Shown: positions 26,830-37,195, numbered from the stretch's first letter. The stretch: 64,000 nt of DNA from Paenibacillus brasilensis (GCF_009363115.1 NZ_CP045298.1:3903501-3967500); one strand, 5' to 3'. A program made the numbers and translations. The notes: generated from the letters alone by a model not told the origin.

Positions 26830-28164
26830 ATGGATATTCTAAATCTTTCAAAATTCAACATCCTAAGTATTAGTGAGAATGAATTTGATTTTCTAATACA
26901 AGTGGTGACGAACTCTCCACCTTTGGCTTGCCCTCATTGTGGATGTATAGCCAACCTCTACAAACACGATATCAGGGAACAGATCTGTATGGACTTGCCT
27001 ATTCACGGCAAGCGTGTAGGCCTTCTTATAAAGCGTCAGAGGTATCGCTGTAGAGACTGCAATCGAACCTTTTGGGAACACTTAGACCACACCATAGACG
27101 AAAAGCGAAACTGCACCAAACGATTATTGTCTTATATAGAGGAGCAAAGCATTAAACGTACGTTTGTCAGCATATCCGAGGATGTTGGATTGCATGAAAA
27201 AACGATACGTAACATCTTTCGTGATTACATCAATCGTCTTAAAGAAACGCATCGATTTGAAACTCCTAATTGGCTTGGGATTGACGAAATACACATTATT
27301 AAGCCAAGATGCGTTTTAACCAACATTGAGGAACGTACTTTGTTAGATGTTTTGCCCAATCGTAACAAGGAAACCGTTGTAGGCTACCTCTCACGCCTTC
27401 CAAATAGAGGACAAATACGATATGTCACAATGGATATGTGGCAACCGTATAAGGACGCCGTGAGGGCTATATTGCCAAAAGCTCTTATCATCGTCGATAA
27501 GTTTCACGTTGTCCGTATGGCAAACCAAGCATTAGAAACCATTCGTAAGCAGCTCCGAGAAGGATTATCGCCAAAAGAACGCCGCGGGCTGATGCACGAC
27601 CGTTTTATCCTCCTAAAACGCCATATAGCGCTTACAGAGATGGATAAAATTACGCTTGACCTTTGGACAAAGAATCATCCTTCTCTCGGCACTGCTTATG
27701 ACTTAAAGGAATCATATTTCGATATTTGGGAATGTGATAGCAGACAGACGGCATTCCTTAAATACAACGAATGGAAAGCTAAAATACCAACTGAACTGCA
27801 ATCCGCTTTTGAACCACTTACAAAGGCTATGAAGAACTGGGAAGAGGAAATATTCGCCTACTTCGACCATCGCATTACAAACGCTTATACGGAGTCTCTA
27901 AACAGCCTTATTCGAGTCATTAATCGTTTAAGCAGGGGATACTCTTTTGAGGCCCTAAGAGCCAAAATACTCTTTACAGAGGGACTTAAAAAGCAACGTA
28001 AGCCTAAGTACCAGAGGCGGTTTGATAGCTACGATCTACGGGAGGAAAACTTCCCGATGTTTAATATGCCACCTATTGGAGTTGTTCGTGAGCCAGAAGA
28101 AATAATCTTGCTGGGAATCGATTTTTCCACCTTGATCGAGAAATTGGAGAAGGGCCAGCTATAA
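26830..28164 (+). mobile_element. ISL3-family transposase, apparently full length
   Basis: 444 residues. The N-terminal zinc finger CPHCGC...YRCRDC (about 35-80), the central helix-turn-helix (TFVSISEDVGLHEKTIRNIF), and the DDE core with WLGIDEIHI, VTMDMWQPYKDAV and the late NAYTESLNSLIRVINR are those of ISL3 transposases. There is no frameshift or internal stop. I could not find terminal inverted repeats or a target duplication in the flanks (26780-26829 and 28165-28260), and only 19 bases separate it from the preceding gene, so the element may have lost its ends. A hairpin at 28138-28165 may end transcription. Confidence 0.88.
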
Positions 28165-28249
28165 GCCCTTCTCCACCATAAAATCCGAATACCCAAAAAA
28201 ATAAACAAATAGACATGCGAGTGTGTGATATGCATGTTAAAAGGGGAGA

Positions 28250-28645
28250 TTAAGCCACATAACTAGAGGTGAATTTGATGGGAAACAAGCACAATTGCTT
28301 TTTTAGCTTACAAATGACAGGAATGAAAGGTAGACGGATCTTGGGGATGCTTAGCAGCAGCACAAGTGCTATCAAAATGATAAAAGGGAGTGATTTGACC
28401 GCAGCAACCACCAGATGAAGCAATGGGGAGGATTTACGAATAGCTGGTTTGGAGTGATGCTCCAGCTCGTGGGAGTCCGTTTCCAACGAGGAAGTGTCAG
28501 CATAAGGCATCAAAGAAGAGCCCGCAGTAAATTGCAGGGATTGAGTGGTGTCTTCCGCATGAAACGTCACAGGAAGGGACAAAATCTGAACGAGGCTCAA
28601 TATGACGACCATACATGTACGCAGTATGTTCAGCATCGTTGACAT
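28250..28645 (-). CDS. Predicted exported membrane protein, unknown function
   Basis: 131 residues. A signal-peptide-like start (LRTCMVVILSLVQILSLPVTFHAEDT, cleavage plausible after HA) and a hydrophobic helix near the C-terminus (SLPFIILIALVLLLSIP) with a basic tail. No family recognised. GGGAGGGG is five bases before the ATG at 28645; the longer frame to 28675 covers that site. Base composition fits its neighbours. Moderate confidence that it is a real gene. Confidence 0.55.
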   Translation of the reverse strand: MSTMLNILRTCMVVILSLVQILSLPVTFHAEDTTQSLQFTAGSSLMPYADTSSLETDSHELEHHSKPAIRKSSPLLHLVVAAVKSLPFIILIALVLLLSIPKIRLPFIPVICKLKKQLCLFPIKFTSSYVA

Positions 28646-28840
28646 CTTATCCCCTCCCTCTTGTGAAAAATTCATATTACTATAACCTTAGCATAACCCA
28701 CCCTAAATATTCAAACGTCTTGCGATTTTTGAAGCCGATTATTCCCATATAAATACGACCTCCTGTTTCCAGTCGTTCACTTCGTATAACCCTACAGAGG
28801 CCGCCATATACTGAAAGCAGTGATCGAAAGGAGTGAGCCA

Positions 28841-29722
28841 ATGGAACTGTTTACAGTGTGGACCAATACAGATGGGGAACAGGAAGCCGATCGTTTCTAT
28901 GAGGTAGTCAAAAGTAGAACCAAGGGACTACATATGTCACGGCGCGGATTTCGATTCACTTTCAGACAGCTGGAAAACAAAGTGGCATGGACCTGCAAGG
29001 GCACGGAGAGCAATTCCGAGTTTGAAAGCTTTCTCCCCTGTGTATACAGCATCATGTCTTCAGCGATAGCGGATTATATTATTCAAGTTAAAGAGTGGGA
29101 AATGCTTGATCAAATTCTCACTAAAGCCTGTTCGCTGTTGGAAAAAGAGGATACGACCCGAATTCGCAGCATGGTTCACTCCCTCTTAAACGATGATGGC
29201 CAAAGAGGGCGTTTAAAGCGCCACGGTAAACTGACCACTCTCCTGGAAAGGGACTTCAAGGAGCTTCGTGTAATGAATTTGGAAGGGCTTATTCAATTCA
29301 GGCTGCATGCTTATAAAAAAGAACTTGAAGAAATCGTCGACTTTGCCATGGAGGAATTTTGGGCAGACCGGCAATATGAAGAATTTATGGGGCTGCTCAA
29401 ATACTTTGTGTTTTTTCAGGAAAGTAAAGTTCCGCTTGTGCATGTGCTTCATCAAGGCGGGCACGATTTTATCATTCTCGATAGCGCTATGGTCCCTTTA
29501 CCAACTCCCGATACAGATGACATCGTAGTGGAGATGCCGGGAATTGAGCTGGAAATGGAGGTTGAGGATCGAATCGTGAGCACCCTTATTTCAATTTCTC
29601 CTGCTTCCATTATATTGCATACACATGATGAGCACACCCCCATTGTTCGAACGCTGCTGCATATTTTTGAAGATAAGGTAAAGCTGAGCAGACTTTATCC
29701 AGATCAGGATGTTCAAAAATAA
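28841..29722 (+). CDS. ytxC: Sporulation protein YtxC
   Basis: 293-residue cytoplasmic protein matching the YtxC family (formerly described as sporulation-linked, molecular function unknown). The conserved middle segment is NLEGLIQFRLHAYKKELEEIVDFAMEEF, followed by FVFFQESKVPLVHVL. GAAAGGAG precedes the ATG at 28841; seven codons of the open frame upstream lack support. Confidence 0.85.
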   Translation: MELFTVWTNTDGEQEADRFYEVVKSRTKGLHMSRRGFRFTFRQLENKVAWTCKGTESNSEFESFLPCVYSIMSSAIADYIIQVKEWEMLDQILTKACSLLEKEDTTRIRSMVHSLLNDDGQRGRLKRHGKLTTLLERDFKELRVMNLEGLIQFRLHAYKKELEEIVDFAMEEFWADRQYEEFMGLLKYFVFFQESKVPLVHVLHQGGHDFIILDSAMVPLPTPDTDDIVVEMPGIELEMEVEDRIVSTLISISPASIILHTHDEHTPIVRTLLHIFEDKVKLSRLYPDQDVQK

Positions 29723-29783
29723 TAAAATGTTTGTATAATCCAACGGATTTCTGGAAAGCCTTTGCCTCAAGGGGAGGTTTTTT

Positions 29784-30359
29784 ATGAGATCCATGTTGGT
29801 ATGGAAACGGATTTTGGGCACTATCCTCATTGCAGGCTGTATGATCCTGCCTGGTAATGAAGTATACGGTCACAAAGAACCGGTCCAGCACAAGAAATGG
29901 CAATCAACACCTGTTTTAGCCCCGCCCGAAGAACAGGTCATTACGACCATGACGGTCACGGCAACAGGATATACAGCAGGCTATGAATCCACTGGCAAAA
30001 GGCCAAATCATCCCGGTTACGGTATTACGTATTCCGGTGTAAAAGTGCGTCGTGACAAAAACACATTGTCCACGATTGCGGCTGATCCCAAGACGTTTCC
30101 CTTGGGCAGCATTTTGTACATTCCAGGTTACGGCTACGGCATTGTGGCAGATACAGGATCAGCGATTAAGGGCAACAAAATTGACTTGTATTTTAAAACA
30201 ACCCGGCAGGTATACTCCGAATGGGGTAAGAAAGACGTGAATGTTCAAATTATAAAAAAAGGAAGCGGAAAATGTACGGAAAAGATGATACGATCGCTCC
30301 AAAAGGCGATAGAAACGCATAAATCCATTCCGAGCTCAACACTGGATGCTTCCATTTAA
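29784..30359 (+). CDS. 3D-domain cell-wall protein
   Basis: 191 residues. A signal-peptide-like N-terminus is followed by a 3D (DDD) domain, about residues 53-150: [52 protein letters not shown]. The three aspartates that name the domain are present (in AADP, ADTG and KIDLYF). The fold is shared with lytic transglycosylases such as MltA and YocH, so it probably acts on peptidoglycan. No LysM or SH3 domain is attached. Confidence 0.88.
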   Translation: MRSMLVWKRILGTILIAGCMILPGNEVYGHKEPVQHKKWQSTPVLAPPEEQVITTMTVTATGYTAGYESTGKRPNHPGYGITYSGVKVRRDKNTLSTIAADPKTFPLGSILYIPGYGYGIVADTGSAIKGNKIDLYFKTTRQVYSEWGKKDVNVQIIKKGSGKCTEKMIRSLQKAIETHKSIPSSTLDASI

Positions 30360-30443
30360 TCCTTGAATATTGTCCTGTCTGACTTCACATAATATGTTGC
30401 GGGATGAGCTTATCCCACAAAATTTATTGGGAGGTTAGGAATT

Positions 30444-30758
30444 ATGCCAAATCAAAATCAAGGCGGAAGTTCTTTCACGAACAAAGGATTCAAAGCAAAC
30501 GTTGGTAACCAGTTTAAAGCGGAATTTGCGCAAGACAATTCGGTAGGTGTTGTTTCTCAAAAGGTGAAGCAGTCTGAACAAAATAAAATTCAAGACAACT
30601 TCCAAACACCAAATGAGAAATATGATGAAGAATTTGCGACAGATCAAGGCGGTACAAGCGCAGTAGCGCAAAAAGTACAAAACTCCAGTCGTAGCAAAAT
30701 TCAAAGCAATGCTCAAACACCGAACCAAAAGTTCGATGAAAACTTTAACACGAAATAA
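30444..30758 (+). CDS. Gamma-type small acid-soluble spore protein
   Basis: 104 residues, hydrophilic and rich in Asn and Gln. Two imperfect repeats (about 24-60 and 63-100) share the pattern QKV-x-S-x4-KIQ-x-N-x-QTPN-x-K-(Y/F)DE-x-F. This is the SspE-like gamma SASP layout: amino-acid store cleaved during germination and not DNA-binding. GGGAGG precedes the ATG and a terminator follows. Confidence 0.9.
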   Translation: MPNQNQGGSSFTNKGFKANVGNQFKAEFAQDNSVGVVSQKVKQSEQNKIQDNFQTPNEKYDEEFATDQGGTSAVAQKVQNSSRSKIQSNAQTPNQKFDENFNTK

Positions 30759-30777
30759 AACAGCATATATAATCGAC

Positions 30778-30806
30778 AATGCCTCGGAACTTTCCGGGGC
30801 ATTTCG
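30778..30806 (+). terminator. Terminator of SASP gene
   Basis: AATGCCTCGGAA (30778-30789) pairs with TTCCGGGGCATT (30792-30803) with one wobble; a short T stretch follows. Confidence 0.75.
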
Positions 30807-30954
30807 TATGAAGTGAAAATGATTAAATACATATAGGACTAAGGTTTTATCTGCTTTTTAATTTTTTTTAAGGTGGAATTAAGGTTTAAAGTGCAAAATA
30901 AAGTCAGTTAAACAACACCACCTTGAAGCACTAGGGTTTGAGAGGAGATATACA

Positions 30955-32541
30955 ATGGACGAATTCAAAAATAATAATTCCGGACGCCGGAACGACAACG
31001 ATCAGGTTGATGCCGATACAACAACTCGACAGAACGAATCAAATGGTTCCTCATATTATTATTCCTATGGTCCCTTTTCTTCAGTTCAATCGGACGGACA
31101 GCGCAAAGAAGGGCAGATGGTGGAGAACGACGTTGAGATTACACCACCGCAGGCGGTAAGATCTTTTCCTCCCTCCTACCATCGAGCCGAACCTGAGCAA
31201 CAGGATGGTTCAGGACGGAATAATGGCAACTGGCAATTCAAGCCGAATAAGCCCAAGTCGCAGATAAAAACGATTTTCCTGTCTTTTTTTGCCGGAATGC
31301 TGGTTATTACAGTATTGATGTATACAGCTGACAGAACCAATATGTTTACACCGGAGACGGCAATGACTTCAGCGGTAGCGGAAAGCGGAGAAACGACTAA
31401 TTCAGGAACAACGAATTCTACTCCAAGTGCAGTTCCGGCTGTGATGCCTTCAGGTACTGCTGATGTTCAATCCGTGGTAGCCAAGGCAGGGCCGGCTGTT
31501 GTCAAAATCGAAACGCTTGCCAAGCAATCCAGTGGTAGTGGCAGACAAAGCAGCCCTTATTTCAATGACCCATTGTACCAATACTTCTTTGGGAATCAAT
31601 ATGGAGATGGCGATGGGAACAGCGGTAGCAGTAATGGAAACGAAGGTAGCAATAGCGGACAACTGACCCCGCTTGGTATTGGTTCCGGTTTTATTTTTGA
31701 TAAATCAGGTTACATTCTGACTAACAACCATGTTGTTGAAGGTGCAAACGTTGTTCAGGTTACAGTAGAGGGAACCAATAAGCCGTATGAGGCTAAAGTA
31801 TTGGGCAAAAATGCAGACCTTGATTTGGCGGTACTTAAAATTGACGGTAAAAATAACTTCCCGACAGTAACGCTGGGTAACTCTGATAACGCTAAAGTTG
31901 GTGAGTGGATGGTAGCTATCGGCAATCCTGAAGGTTTTGAACATTCGGTAACAGCCGGGGTGCTGAGTGCGAAAGAACGTACAATCACCATTAATAGTGA
32001 ATCCACTGGAAAACCAACCCAATACAAGCATCTCATTCAGACGGATGCGTCCATTAACCCAGGTAACTCTGGTGGACCGCTGTTGAATTTGCAAGGACAG
32101 GTTATTGGTATGAACGTAGCTGTGAGTGCAGACGCACAGGGAATTGGTTTTGCGATTCCGTCCAATACGATTTTGGAAGTTGTCGATAAGCTGAAAAATA
32201 ATCAGCCGATCCCCAAAGAACCCGTACCTTTCATTGGTGCAAGTCTGTTAAATCTGAGCCCTGAAGTCGCCAAGGAATTGGGTACATCCCTAACCGAAGG
32301 TTCGGTTGTGCGCGATATTATTTACAAGTCGCCTGCTTATCAGGCGGATCTGCGTCCTTACGATGTGATTATCGGAGCCAATGGCACGCCTTATAGCACA
32401 TCTCAAGAGCTGATTGAGTTCATCCAGAAACAAAAGGTAGGTACAGCACTGACACTTAACATCGAACGGGCCGGACAGAAAAAGGACATTCAGCTGAAAA
32501 TAGGCAACAAAAATGACTTTAGCTCAACTCTTCAACAATAA
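30955..32541 (+). CDS. HtrA/DegP-like membrane serine protease
   Basis: 528 residues. A long polar cytoplasmic N-terminus (1-100) precedes one membrane helix (IKTIFLSFFAGMLVITVLMYTA), a Ser/Gly/Asn-rich linker, a trypsin-like domain and a C-terminal PDZ domain (about 420-515). The catalytic triad is His about 259 (TNNHVVEG), Asp about 289 (DLDLAVLK) and Ser about 372 (GNSGGPL). Degrades misfolded proteins at the outer membrane face. A two-component system follows; in B. subtilis htrA genes are controlled by CssRS. Confidence 0.94.
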   Translation: MDEFKNNNSGRRNDNDQVDADTTTRQNESNGSSYYYSYGPFSSVQSDGQRKEGQMVENDVEITPPQAVRSFPPSYHRAEPEQQDGSGRNNGNWQFKPNKPKSQIKTIFLSFFAGMLVITVLMYTADRTNMFTPETAMTSAVAESGETTNSGTTNSTPSAVPAVMPSGTADVQSVVAKAGPAVVKIETLAKQSSGSGRQSSPYFNDPLYQYFFGNQYGDGDGNSGSSNGNEGSNSGQLTPLGIGSGFIFDKSGYILTNNHVVEGANVVQVTVEGTNKPYEAKVLGKNADLDLAVLKIDGKNNFPTVTLGNSDNAKVGEWMVAIGNPEGFEHSVTAGVLSAKERTITINSESTGKPTQYKHLIQTDASINPGNSGGPLLNLQGQVIGMNVAVSADAQGIGFAIPSNTILEVVDKLKNNQPIPKEPVPFIGASLLNLSPEVAKELGTSLTEGSVVRDIIYKSPAYQADLRPYDVIIGANGTPYSTSQELIEFIQKQKVGTALTLNIERAGQKKDIQLKIGNKNDFSSTLQQ

Positions 32542-32575
32542 GCTGATGACTTCTATATAGTGAAGTTGGAACTGG

Positions 32576-32604
32576 AAACGGAAGGAAGATTCCTTCCGTT
32601 TCTT
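32576..32604 (+). terminator. Terminator after htrA-like gene
   Basis: AAACGGAAGGA (32576-32586) pairs with TCCTTCCGTTT (32591-32601); a short T-rich tail follows. Confidence 0.8.
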
Positions 32605-32688
32605 GCTGTATGCGGCGGCAAGGTGCTACATGCGTCTACTCCTGCTACAATAGAGTGAAAAGAAGATGATAAAGGAGTTCGATCGTGT

Positions 32689-33378
32689 ATGCGTTCTACC
32701 GTTCTGATTATTGATGACGATGAGAAAATTGTATCCATGCTGCGTAGAGGGTTGGCTTTTGAAGGCTATGAAGTGCTGACGGCCGCCAACGGAGCAGAAG
32801 GATTGAATAAAATGCTGACAGCTGAGCCTGATGTTGTCGTGCTGGATGTCATGATGCCGCAGGTGGATGGTTTTGAGGTATGCCGTCGCATGCGCGAGGG
32901 CGGAAGCACGGTACCCGTACTGATGCTTACAGCCAAGGACGAGGTGGAGAATCGGGTTAAGGGCTTGGATTTGGGAGCTGACGATTACCTCGTCAAGCCG
33001 TTTGCACTTGAGGAGCTGCTGGCACGAGTGAGAGCGCTTTTGCGGCGTAAAACCGAACAACAGGACAATAACGGAAACCGACTTACTTTCGAGGACCTGC
33101 AGCTGGATAACGAATCGCGTGAGGTGGTTCGTGGCAGTAAACGTTTGGAGTTGACAGCAAAAGAATTTGAACTGCTCCATTTGTTTATGCAAAACCCAAA
33201 ACGCGTGCTGTCACGCGATTTGATTATGGACAAAATTTGGGGCTATGACTATAGTGGGGAATCGAATGTGCTGGAGGTGTATATTGCCATGCTGCGACAA
33301 AAAACGGAGCAGGATGGCGGTAAACGACTCATTCGCACAATTCGGGGAGCCGGTTATATTTTAAGAGGTGATATGTAA
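32689..33378 (+). CDS. OmpR-family response regulator
   Basis: 229 residues. Receiver domain with the acidic pair IIDDDEK, phospho-aspartate in VVVLDVMMP (about residue 53) and lysine in DDYLVKPF, then an OmpR winged helix (about 130-227) ending IRGAGYIL. Its stop overlaps the start region of the sensor kinase gene. Starts 148 bases after htrA, beyond a terminator, so it is a separate unit with its own promoter. Confidence 0.95.
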   Translation: MRSTVLIIDDDEKIVSMLRRGLAFEGYEVLTAANGAEGLNKMLTAEPDVVVLDVMMPQVDGFEVCRRMREGGSTVPVLMLTAKDEVENRVKGLDLGADDYLVKPFALEELLARVRALLRRKTEQQDNNGNRLTFEDLQLDNESREVVRGSKRLELTAKEFELLHLFMQNPKRVLSRDLIMDKIWGYDYSGESNVLEVYIAMLRQKTEQDGGKRLIRTIRGAGYILRGDM

Positions 33379-33379
33379 T

Positions 33380-34858
33380 ATGTCTATTCGGTGGCGGCTG
33401 ACAGCTTGGTATTCGAGCATCTTGGCTATAGTGCTTGTCATTTTTGGTCTGGCTATTTACGGACTGGTTTATTATTACACATACAATGAAGTGAACAGCC
33501 AGCTTAAGACTCAGACGCCACAGATTAACAAGCAGTTATCGCTATCGCTTACGATCAAAGGTGGATTGTTTGAAGTTCCCAATCTGGATTTGGGCTTAAA
33601 GCAGGGACGTGGAATTGATGACTCGCAGCTATATGTACAAATTTATAATTACACGTCAGGGGTAACCAAAACGACTCAAAATATGAAAGACCTCAATATC
33701 ACCTTTCCGGTGCCAGCTACAGGGGAAGGAGCAATTCAAAATGAGGGAATTCGACGTGTGAGCGTAGATGGGGATTCCTTTATGATTTATCAGCAGCCAA
33801 TCAAGGCCGCTGACCTGGTAGTTGGAATGCTACAGGTGGGGCAATTCACAGGCTCTCAGGATCGGCTCATGAACAGGCTGCAAAGTGTGCTTGTATACGG
33901 TTCGTTATTTGCCTTACTCGCCGCTGCCACCTCAGGCCTCTTTTTGGCACGCAAGTCCATGAAGCCGCTGGTCAAGGTGATTGAGGGAGCAAATCAGATT
34001 CAATCCAGTAACGATTTGAGTGTTCGTATTGAATATGACGGACCGGCAGATGAAATTGGGCAGCTCATTGGGACGGTTAATAATATGCTAGGGCGTACAG
34101 AGGCGTTTTACAAGGAGCTGGAGGATGCATACGGTGCACAGCGCCGTTTTGTGGCCGATGCTTCCCATGAGCTGCGTACACCGCTTACGACGATTCGCGG
34201 CAACGTTGATTTTTTGGTTAAAATGTGGACTACCGAGCCGGGAGAGCGACCGAATATGGATGAAGCGATGATTCGTGAGCTGTCTATGGAGGCGCTGAAT
34301 GACATGGCCGATGAAGGCCAGCGGATGAGCCGTTTGGTAAGCGATATGCTGTCACTTGCCAGAGCAGATACGGGGAAAACATTCGATAAGAACCCCGTCG
34401 CACTGGAACCGCTTGTAAATGAGGTTGCACGTCGTGCTCAATTTCTGGAGCGAACAGCCGAATGGAATGTGGGCGACTTTTCGCTGCTGAATGGCATTTA
34501 TATGGAAGGCAGCAAGGATTATTTGCAGCAGATGTTATTTATTTTTATTGATAATGCGTTTAAGTATACTCCTGAAGGCACTGTCCGATTTGATGCTATT
34601 GTTTATCAGGGGCAGGTGGGTCTGCGGATCAGTGACACAGGCATTGGGATGGACAAGAGTCAGGTTCCCTTTATTTTTGACCGCTTTTACCGGGCAGATG
34701 AGTCGCGCGGTGTGACGGAGGGAATCGGTTTGGGACTGTCCATTGCCAAGTGGATTATTGATGAGCACCATGGGTCAGTGGAAGTGGTTACACGCCAAGG
34801 AGAAGGAACGACATTTATCATCTGGCTTCCAGTCAGCTTTTCCGCGCCTTTGGAATAA
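33380..34858 (+). CDS. Sensor histidine kinase with HAMP domain
   Basis: 492 residues: TM1 (about 11-33), an extracellular sensor region of about 120 residues, TM2 (about 170-192), HAMP, the H-box DASHELRTPLTTIRG and an ATPase domain ending GIGLGLSIAKWI. GAGGTG favours the ATG at 33380 over the GTG at 33368. Partner of the preceding regulator. The htrA neighbourhood suggests envelope-stress sensing, as with CssS, but the sensor region itself is not diagnostic. Confidence 0.93.
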   Translation: MSIRWRLTAWYSSILAIVLVIFGLAIYGLVYYYTYNEVNSQLKTQTPQINKQLSLSLTIKGGLFEVPNLDLGLKQGRGIDDSQLYVQIYNYTSGVTKTTQNMKDLNITFPVPATGEGAIQNEGIRRVSVDGDSFMIYQQPIKAADLVVGMLQVGQFTGSQDRLMNRLQSVLVYGSLFALLAAATSGLFLARKSMKPLVKVIEGANQIQSSNDLSVRIEYDGPADEIGQLIGTVNNMLGRTEAFYKELEDAYGAQRRFVADASHELRTPLTTIRGNVDFLVKMWTTEPGERPNMDEAMIRELSMEALNDMADEGQRMSRLVSDMLSLARADTGKTFDKNPVALEPLVNEVARRAQFLERTAEWNVGDFSLLNGIYMEGSKDYLQQMLFIFIDNAFKYTPEGTVRFDAIVYQGQVGLRISDTGIGMDKSQVPFIFDRFYRADESRGVTEGIGLGLSIAKWIIDEHHGSVEVVTRQGEGTTFIIWLPVSFSAPLE

Positions 34859-34969
34859 GTTATAATAGGAAGGCAACGACATCATAGAATTGGCCGGTAG
34901 AGGCTTGGATGCCCACCGCTACCCCGTTATTGGAGCGGTATACTGTGTCGAAGAAAGCGGGTGCTATTT

Positions 34970-35926
34970 TTGGATGTACTCAGGATTTCACCCCGGGGTT
35001 ACTGCTATGGCGTAGTTGATGCCATGGTATTGGCTCGTCAGGCTGCCAGAAACCTGGACTTACCCCGGCCTATTTATATATTGGGCATGATTGTGCATAA
35101 CAGCCATGTCACCAATTCCTTTGAAGATGAAGGGATTATTACATTGGACGGCCCGAATCGTATGGAGATTTTAAGCCAGGTAGAGAAGGGTACCGTTATT
35201 TTTACCGCCCATGGCGTATCCCCTGAGGTTCGCAAGCTGGCGAGAGACAAAGGACTGACTACAGTTGACGCAACGTGTCCGGATGTGACGAAGACCCATG
35301 ATTTGATTCGTGAGAAGTCATCGGAAGGATACCAGATTATTTATATCGGCAAAAAGGGGCACCCTGAACCGGAGGGAGCTATGGGAGTTGCGCCGGATCA
35401 TGTCCATCTGATTGAAAAGGAAGAGGAAATTGACACGCTTACGCTGTCTGAGGGCAAAATCCTTATTACAAATCAGACAACCATGAGCCAATGGGACATC
35501 AAGCACATTATGAAGAAGCTGCTGGAGAAGTTCCCGGGTGCAGAGATACACAATGAAATCTGTCTGGCAACGCAAGTGCGTCAGGAGGCGGTAGCCGAGC
35601 AGGCTGGGCAGGCGGATCTGGTAATCGTTGTCGGTGATCCGCGCAGCAATAACTCCAACAGACTGGCCCAAGTGTCCGAGGAAATCGCAGGCACTACCGC
35701 ATATCGGATTTCCGATGTAACAGAGCTAAAGAGGGAGTGGCTGGAAGGCGTTACAAAGGTAGCGGTCACATCTGGAGCTTCCACACCTACGCTGATTACA
35801 AAAGAGGTCATAACGTATCTGGAGCAGTACGATCCGGCTAATCCCGATACATGGGAGATCCAGCGGACCATTGATATAAAGAAACTGTTGCCTCCTGTAC
35901 GGGAAAAGTCAAAAACAACGAAATAA
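34970..35926 (+). CDS. ispH: 4-hydroxy-3-methylbut-2-enyl diphosphate reductase
   Basis: Last step of the MEP isoprenoid route, making IPP and DMAPP with a [4Fe-4S] cluster. The three cluster cysteines are in [15 protein letters not shown] and NEICLAT. About 318 residues, the length of the Bacillus-type enzyme. The start is uncertain: TTG at 34970 gives the family-like N-terminus [12 protein letters not shown], while a GTG at 34961 is also in frame; neither has a strong ribosome binding site. Confidence 0.94.
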   Translation: MDVLRISPRGYCYGVVDAMVLARQAARNLDLPRPIYILGMIVHNSHVTNSFEDEGIITLDGPNRMEILSQVEKGTVIFTAHGVSPEVRKLARDKGLTTVDATCPDVTKTHDLIREKSSEGYQIIYIGKKGHPEPEGAMGVAPDHVHLIEKEEEIDTLTLSEGKILITNQTTMSQWDIKHIMKKLLEKFPGAEIHNEICLATQVRQEAVAEQAGQADLVIVVGDPRSNNSNRLAQVSEEIAGTTAYRISDVTELKREWLEGVTKVAVTSGASTPTLITKEVITYLEQYDPANPDTWEIQRTIDIKKLLPPVREKSKTTK

Positions 35927-35943
35927 CAGAGTTTGACCAAAGT

Positions 35944-35979
35944 CGCTATTCGAGGAATAATACCCGGATAGCCTTTTTT
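35944..35979 (+). terminator. Terminator of ispH
   Basis: GCTATTCG (35944-35951) pairs with CGGATAGC (35965-35972) with one wobble, then CTTTTTT. Confidence 0.75.
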
Positions 35980-36032
35980 AATTGTTAAGGTAAAGATAAC
36001 CTGGTAAAGATAAATGGAGTAATAATTAAGTA

Positions 36033-36061
36033 TTGACGAGTAAAGTCAAAACAGGTATAGT
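36033..36061 (+). promoter_or_regulatory. Sigma-A type promoter of aroF
   Basis: TTGACG (36033-36038), 17 bases, TATAGT (36056-36061), about 95 bases before the start codon. Confidence 0.7.
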
Positions 36062-36157
36062 TGCTTTAACGAATAAAAGCTTAAAAGCGAACAAGCGTTT
36101 AAGTGTCATAATATCATAAGTGATTAATAAAATAAGTTTATAAAGGGGAAGAAAAAT

Positions 36158-37195
36158 ATGATCGTTATCGCCGGTGTTCAAACACCTGAAGAACATATCC
36201 ATGCCATTGTTGAGACTATCGAAAAGGAAGGCTTGCAAGCCCATGTTTCACGCGGATCGGATCGCACGATTATCGGATTGATCGGCAGCGTAGAGCCCAA
36301 GCTGGCTGAACACCTGCGCCAAATGAAGGGCGTAGAAAATGTAGTCAAAATATCGAAGTCCTACAAATTGGCGAGCCGTGATTTCCATCCCGAAAATACG
36401 GTCATTTCCATTAACGGTGTAAATATCGGCGGGGGCGAGCTTGTGATTATGGGTGGCCCATGTGCTGTTGAGTCTGCTACGCAGATTGACGAGATTGCCG
36501 CATTGGTTAAAGCTGCGGGTGCACAAGTCCTTCGTGGAGGTGCTTTTAAGCCGCGTACGGGGCCTTACAGCTTCCAGGGTACTGGTGTAGAAGGCTTGAT
36601 CATGATGGCCGAAGCGGGCAAAAAACACGATCTTCTGACCATCACAGAGGTCATGACACCAGAATACGTGGACATCTGTGCGGAATATGCGGATATTCTG
36701 CAAGTAGGTACACGTAACATGCAAAACTTCGATTTGCTGCGTAAGCTGGGGACCTGTGGAAAGCCAGTGCTGCTTAAACGCGGTTTCAGCTCCACTTATG
36801 ACGAGTTCCTGAATGCTGCCGAGTACATCTTGGCAGGCGGTAACCCAAATGTTATGCTGTGTGAGCGCGGTATTCGCACATTCGAAACCTACACCAGAAA
36901 TACGCTGGATTTGTCCGCAATTCCTGTTTTGCAACAGTTGAGCCATCTGCCGGTTATTTCCGATCCAAGCCATGGCACAGGACGTCGTGAGCTGGTTGTT
37001 CCTATGACGAAAGCTTCGGTGGCTGCTGGTGCTGACGGATTGATTATTGAGATGCATACAGATCCCGACAACTCGATGACAGGCGACGGCGTGCAATCCC
37101 TGTTCCCTGATCAATTTGCGGATTTGCTGAAAGATTTGGAATTGCTGGCTCCTGCAGTAGGCAAAACATTCCATACCCCTAGTACTGTTTCCTAA
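36158..37195 (+). CDS. aroF: 3-deoxy-7-phosphoheptulonate (DAHP) synthase, type I-beta
   Basis: First enzyme of the shikimate route, joining phosphoenolpyruvate and erythrose 4-phosphate. 345 residues: an N-terminal ferredoxin-like regulatory domain (about 1-70), then the TIM barrel with IMGGPCAVES, RGGAFKPRTGPYSFQG and ISDPSHGTGRR. This is the Thermotoga-like form with feedback domain; the chorismate-mutase fusion of B. subtilis AroA is absent. Own promoter, and a terminator after it. Confidence 0.95.
   Translation: MIVIAGVQTPEEHIHAIVETIEKEGLQAHVSRGSDRTIIGLIGSVEPKLAEHLRQMKGVENVVKISKSYKLASRDFHPENTVISINGVNIGGGELVIMGGPCAVESATQIDEIAALVKAAGAQVLRGGAFKPRTGPYSFQGTGVEGLIMMAEAGKKHDLLTITEVMTPEYVDICAEYADILQVGTRNMQNFDLLRKLGTCGKPVLLKRGFSSTYDEFLNAAEYILAGGNPNVMLCERGIRTFETYTRNTLDLSAIPVLQQLSHLPVISDPSHGTGRRELVVPMTKASVAAGADGLIIEMHTDPDNSMTGDGVQSLFPDQFADLLKDLELLAPAVGKTFHTPSTVS

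Noticed and set aside
26800-28260. ATGCAT on both sides of the transposase as terminal repeats
   Set aside because: Six to seven bases of a self-complementary word; expected by chance and not in the form of ISL3 ends.
30444-30758. Two repeats in the SASP as a tandem duplication of interest
   Set aside because: Internal repeats are the normal structure of gamma-type SASP.
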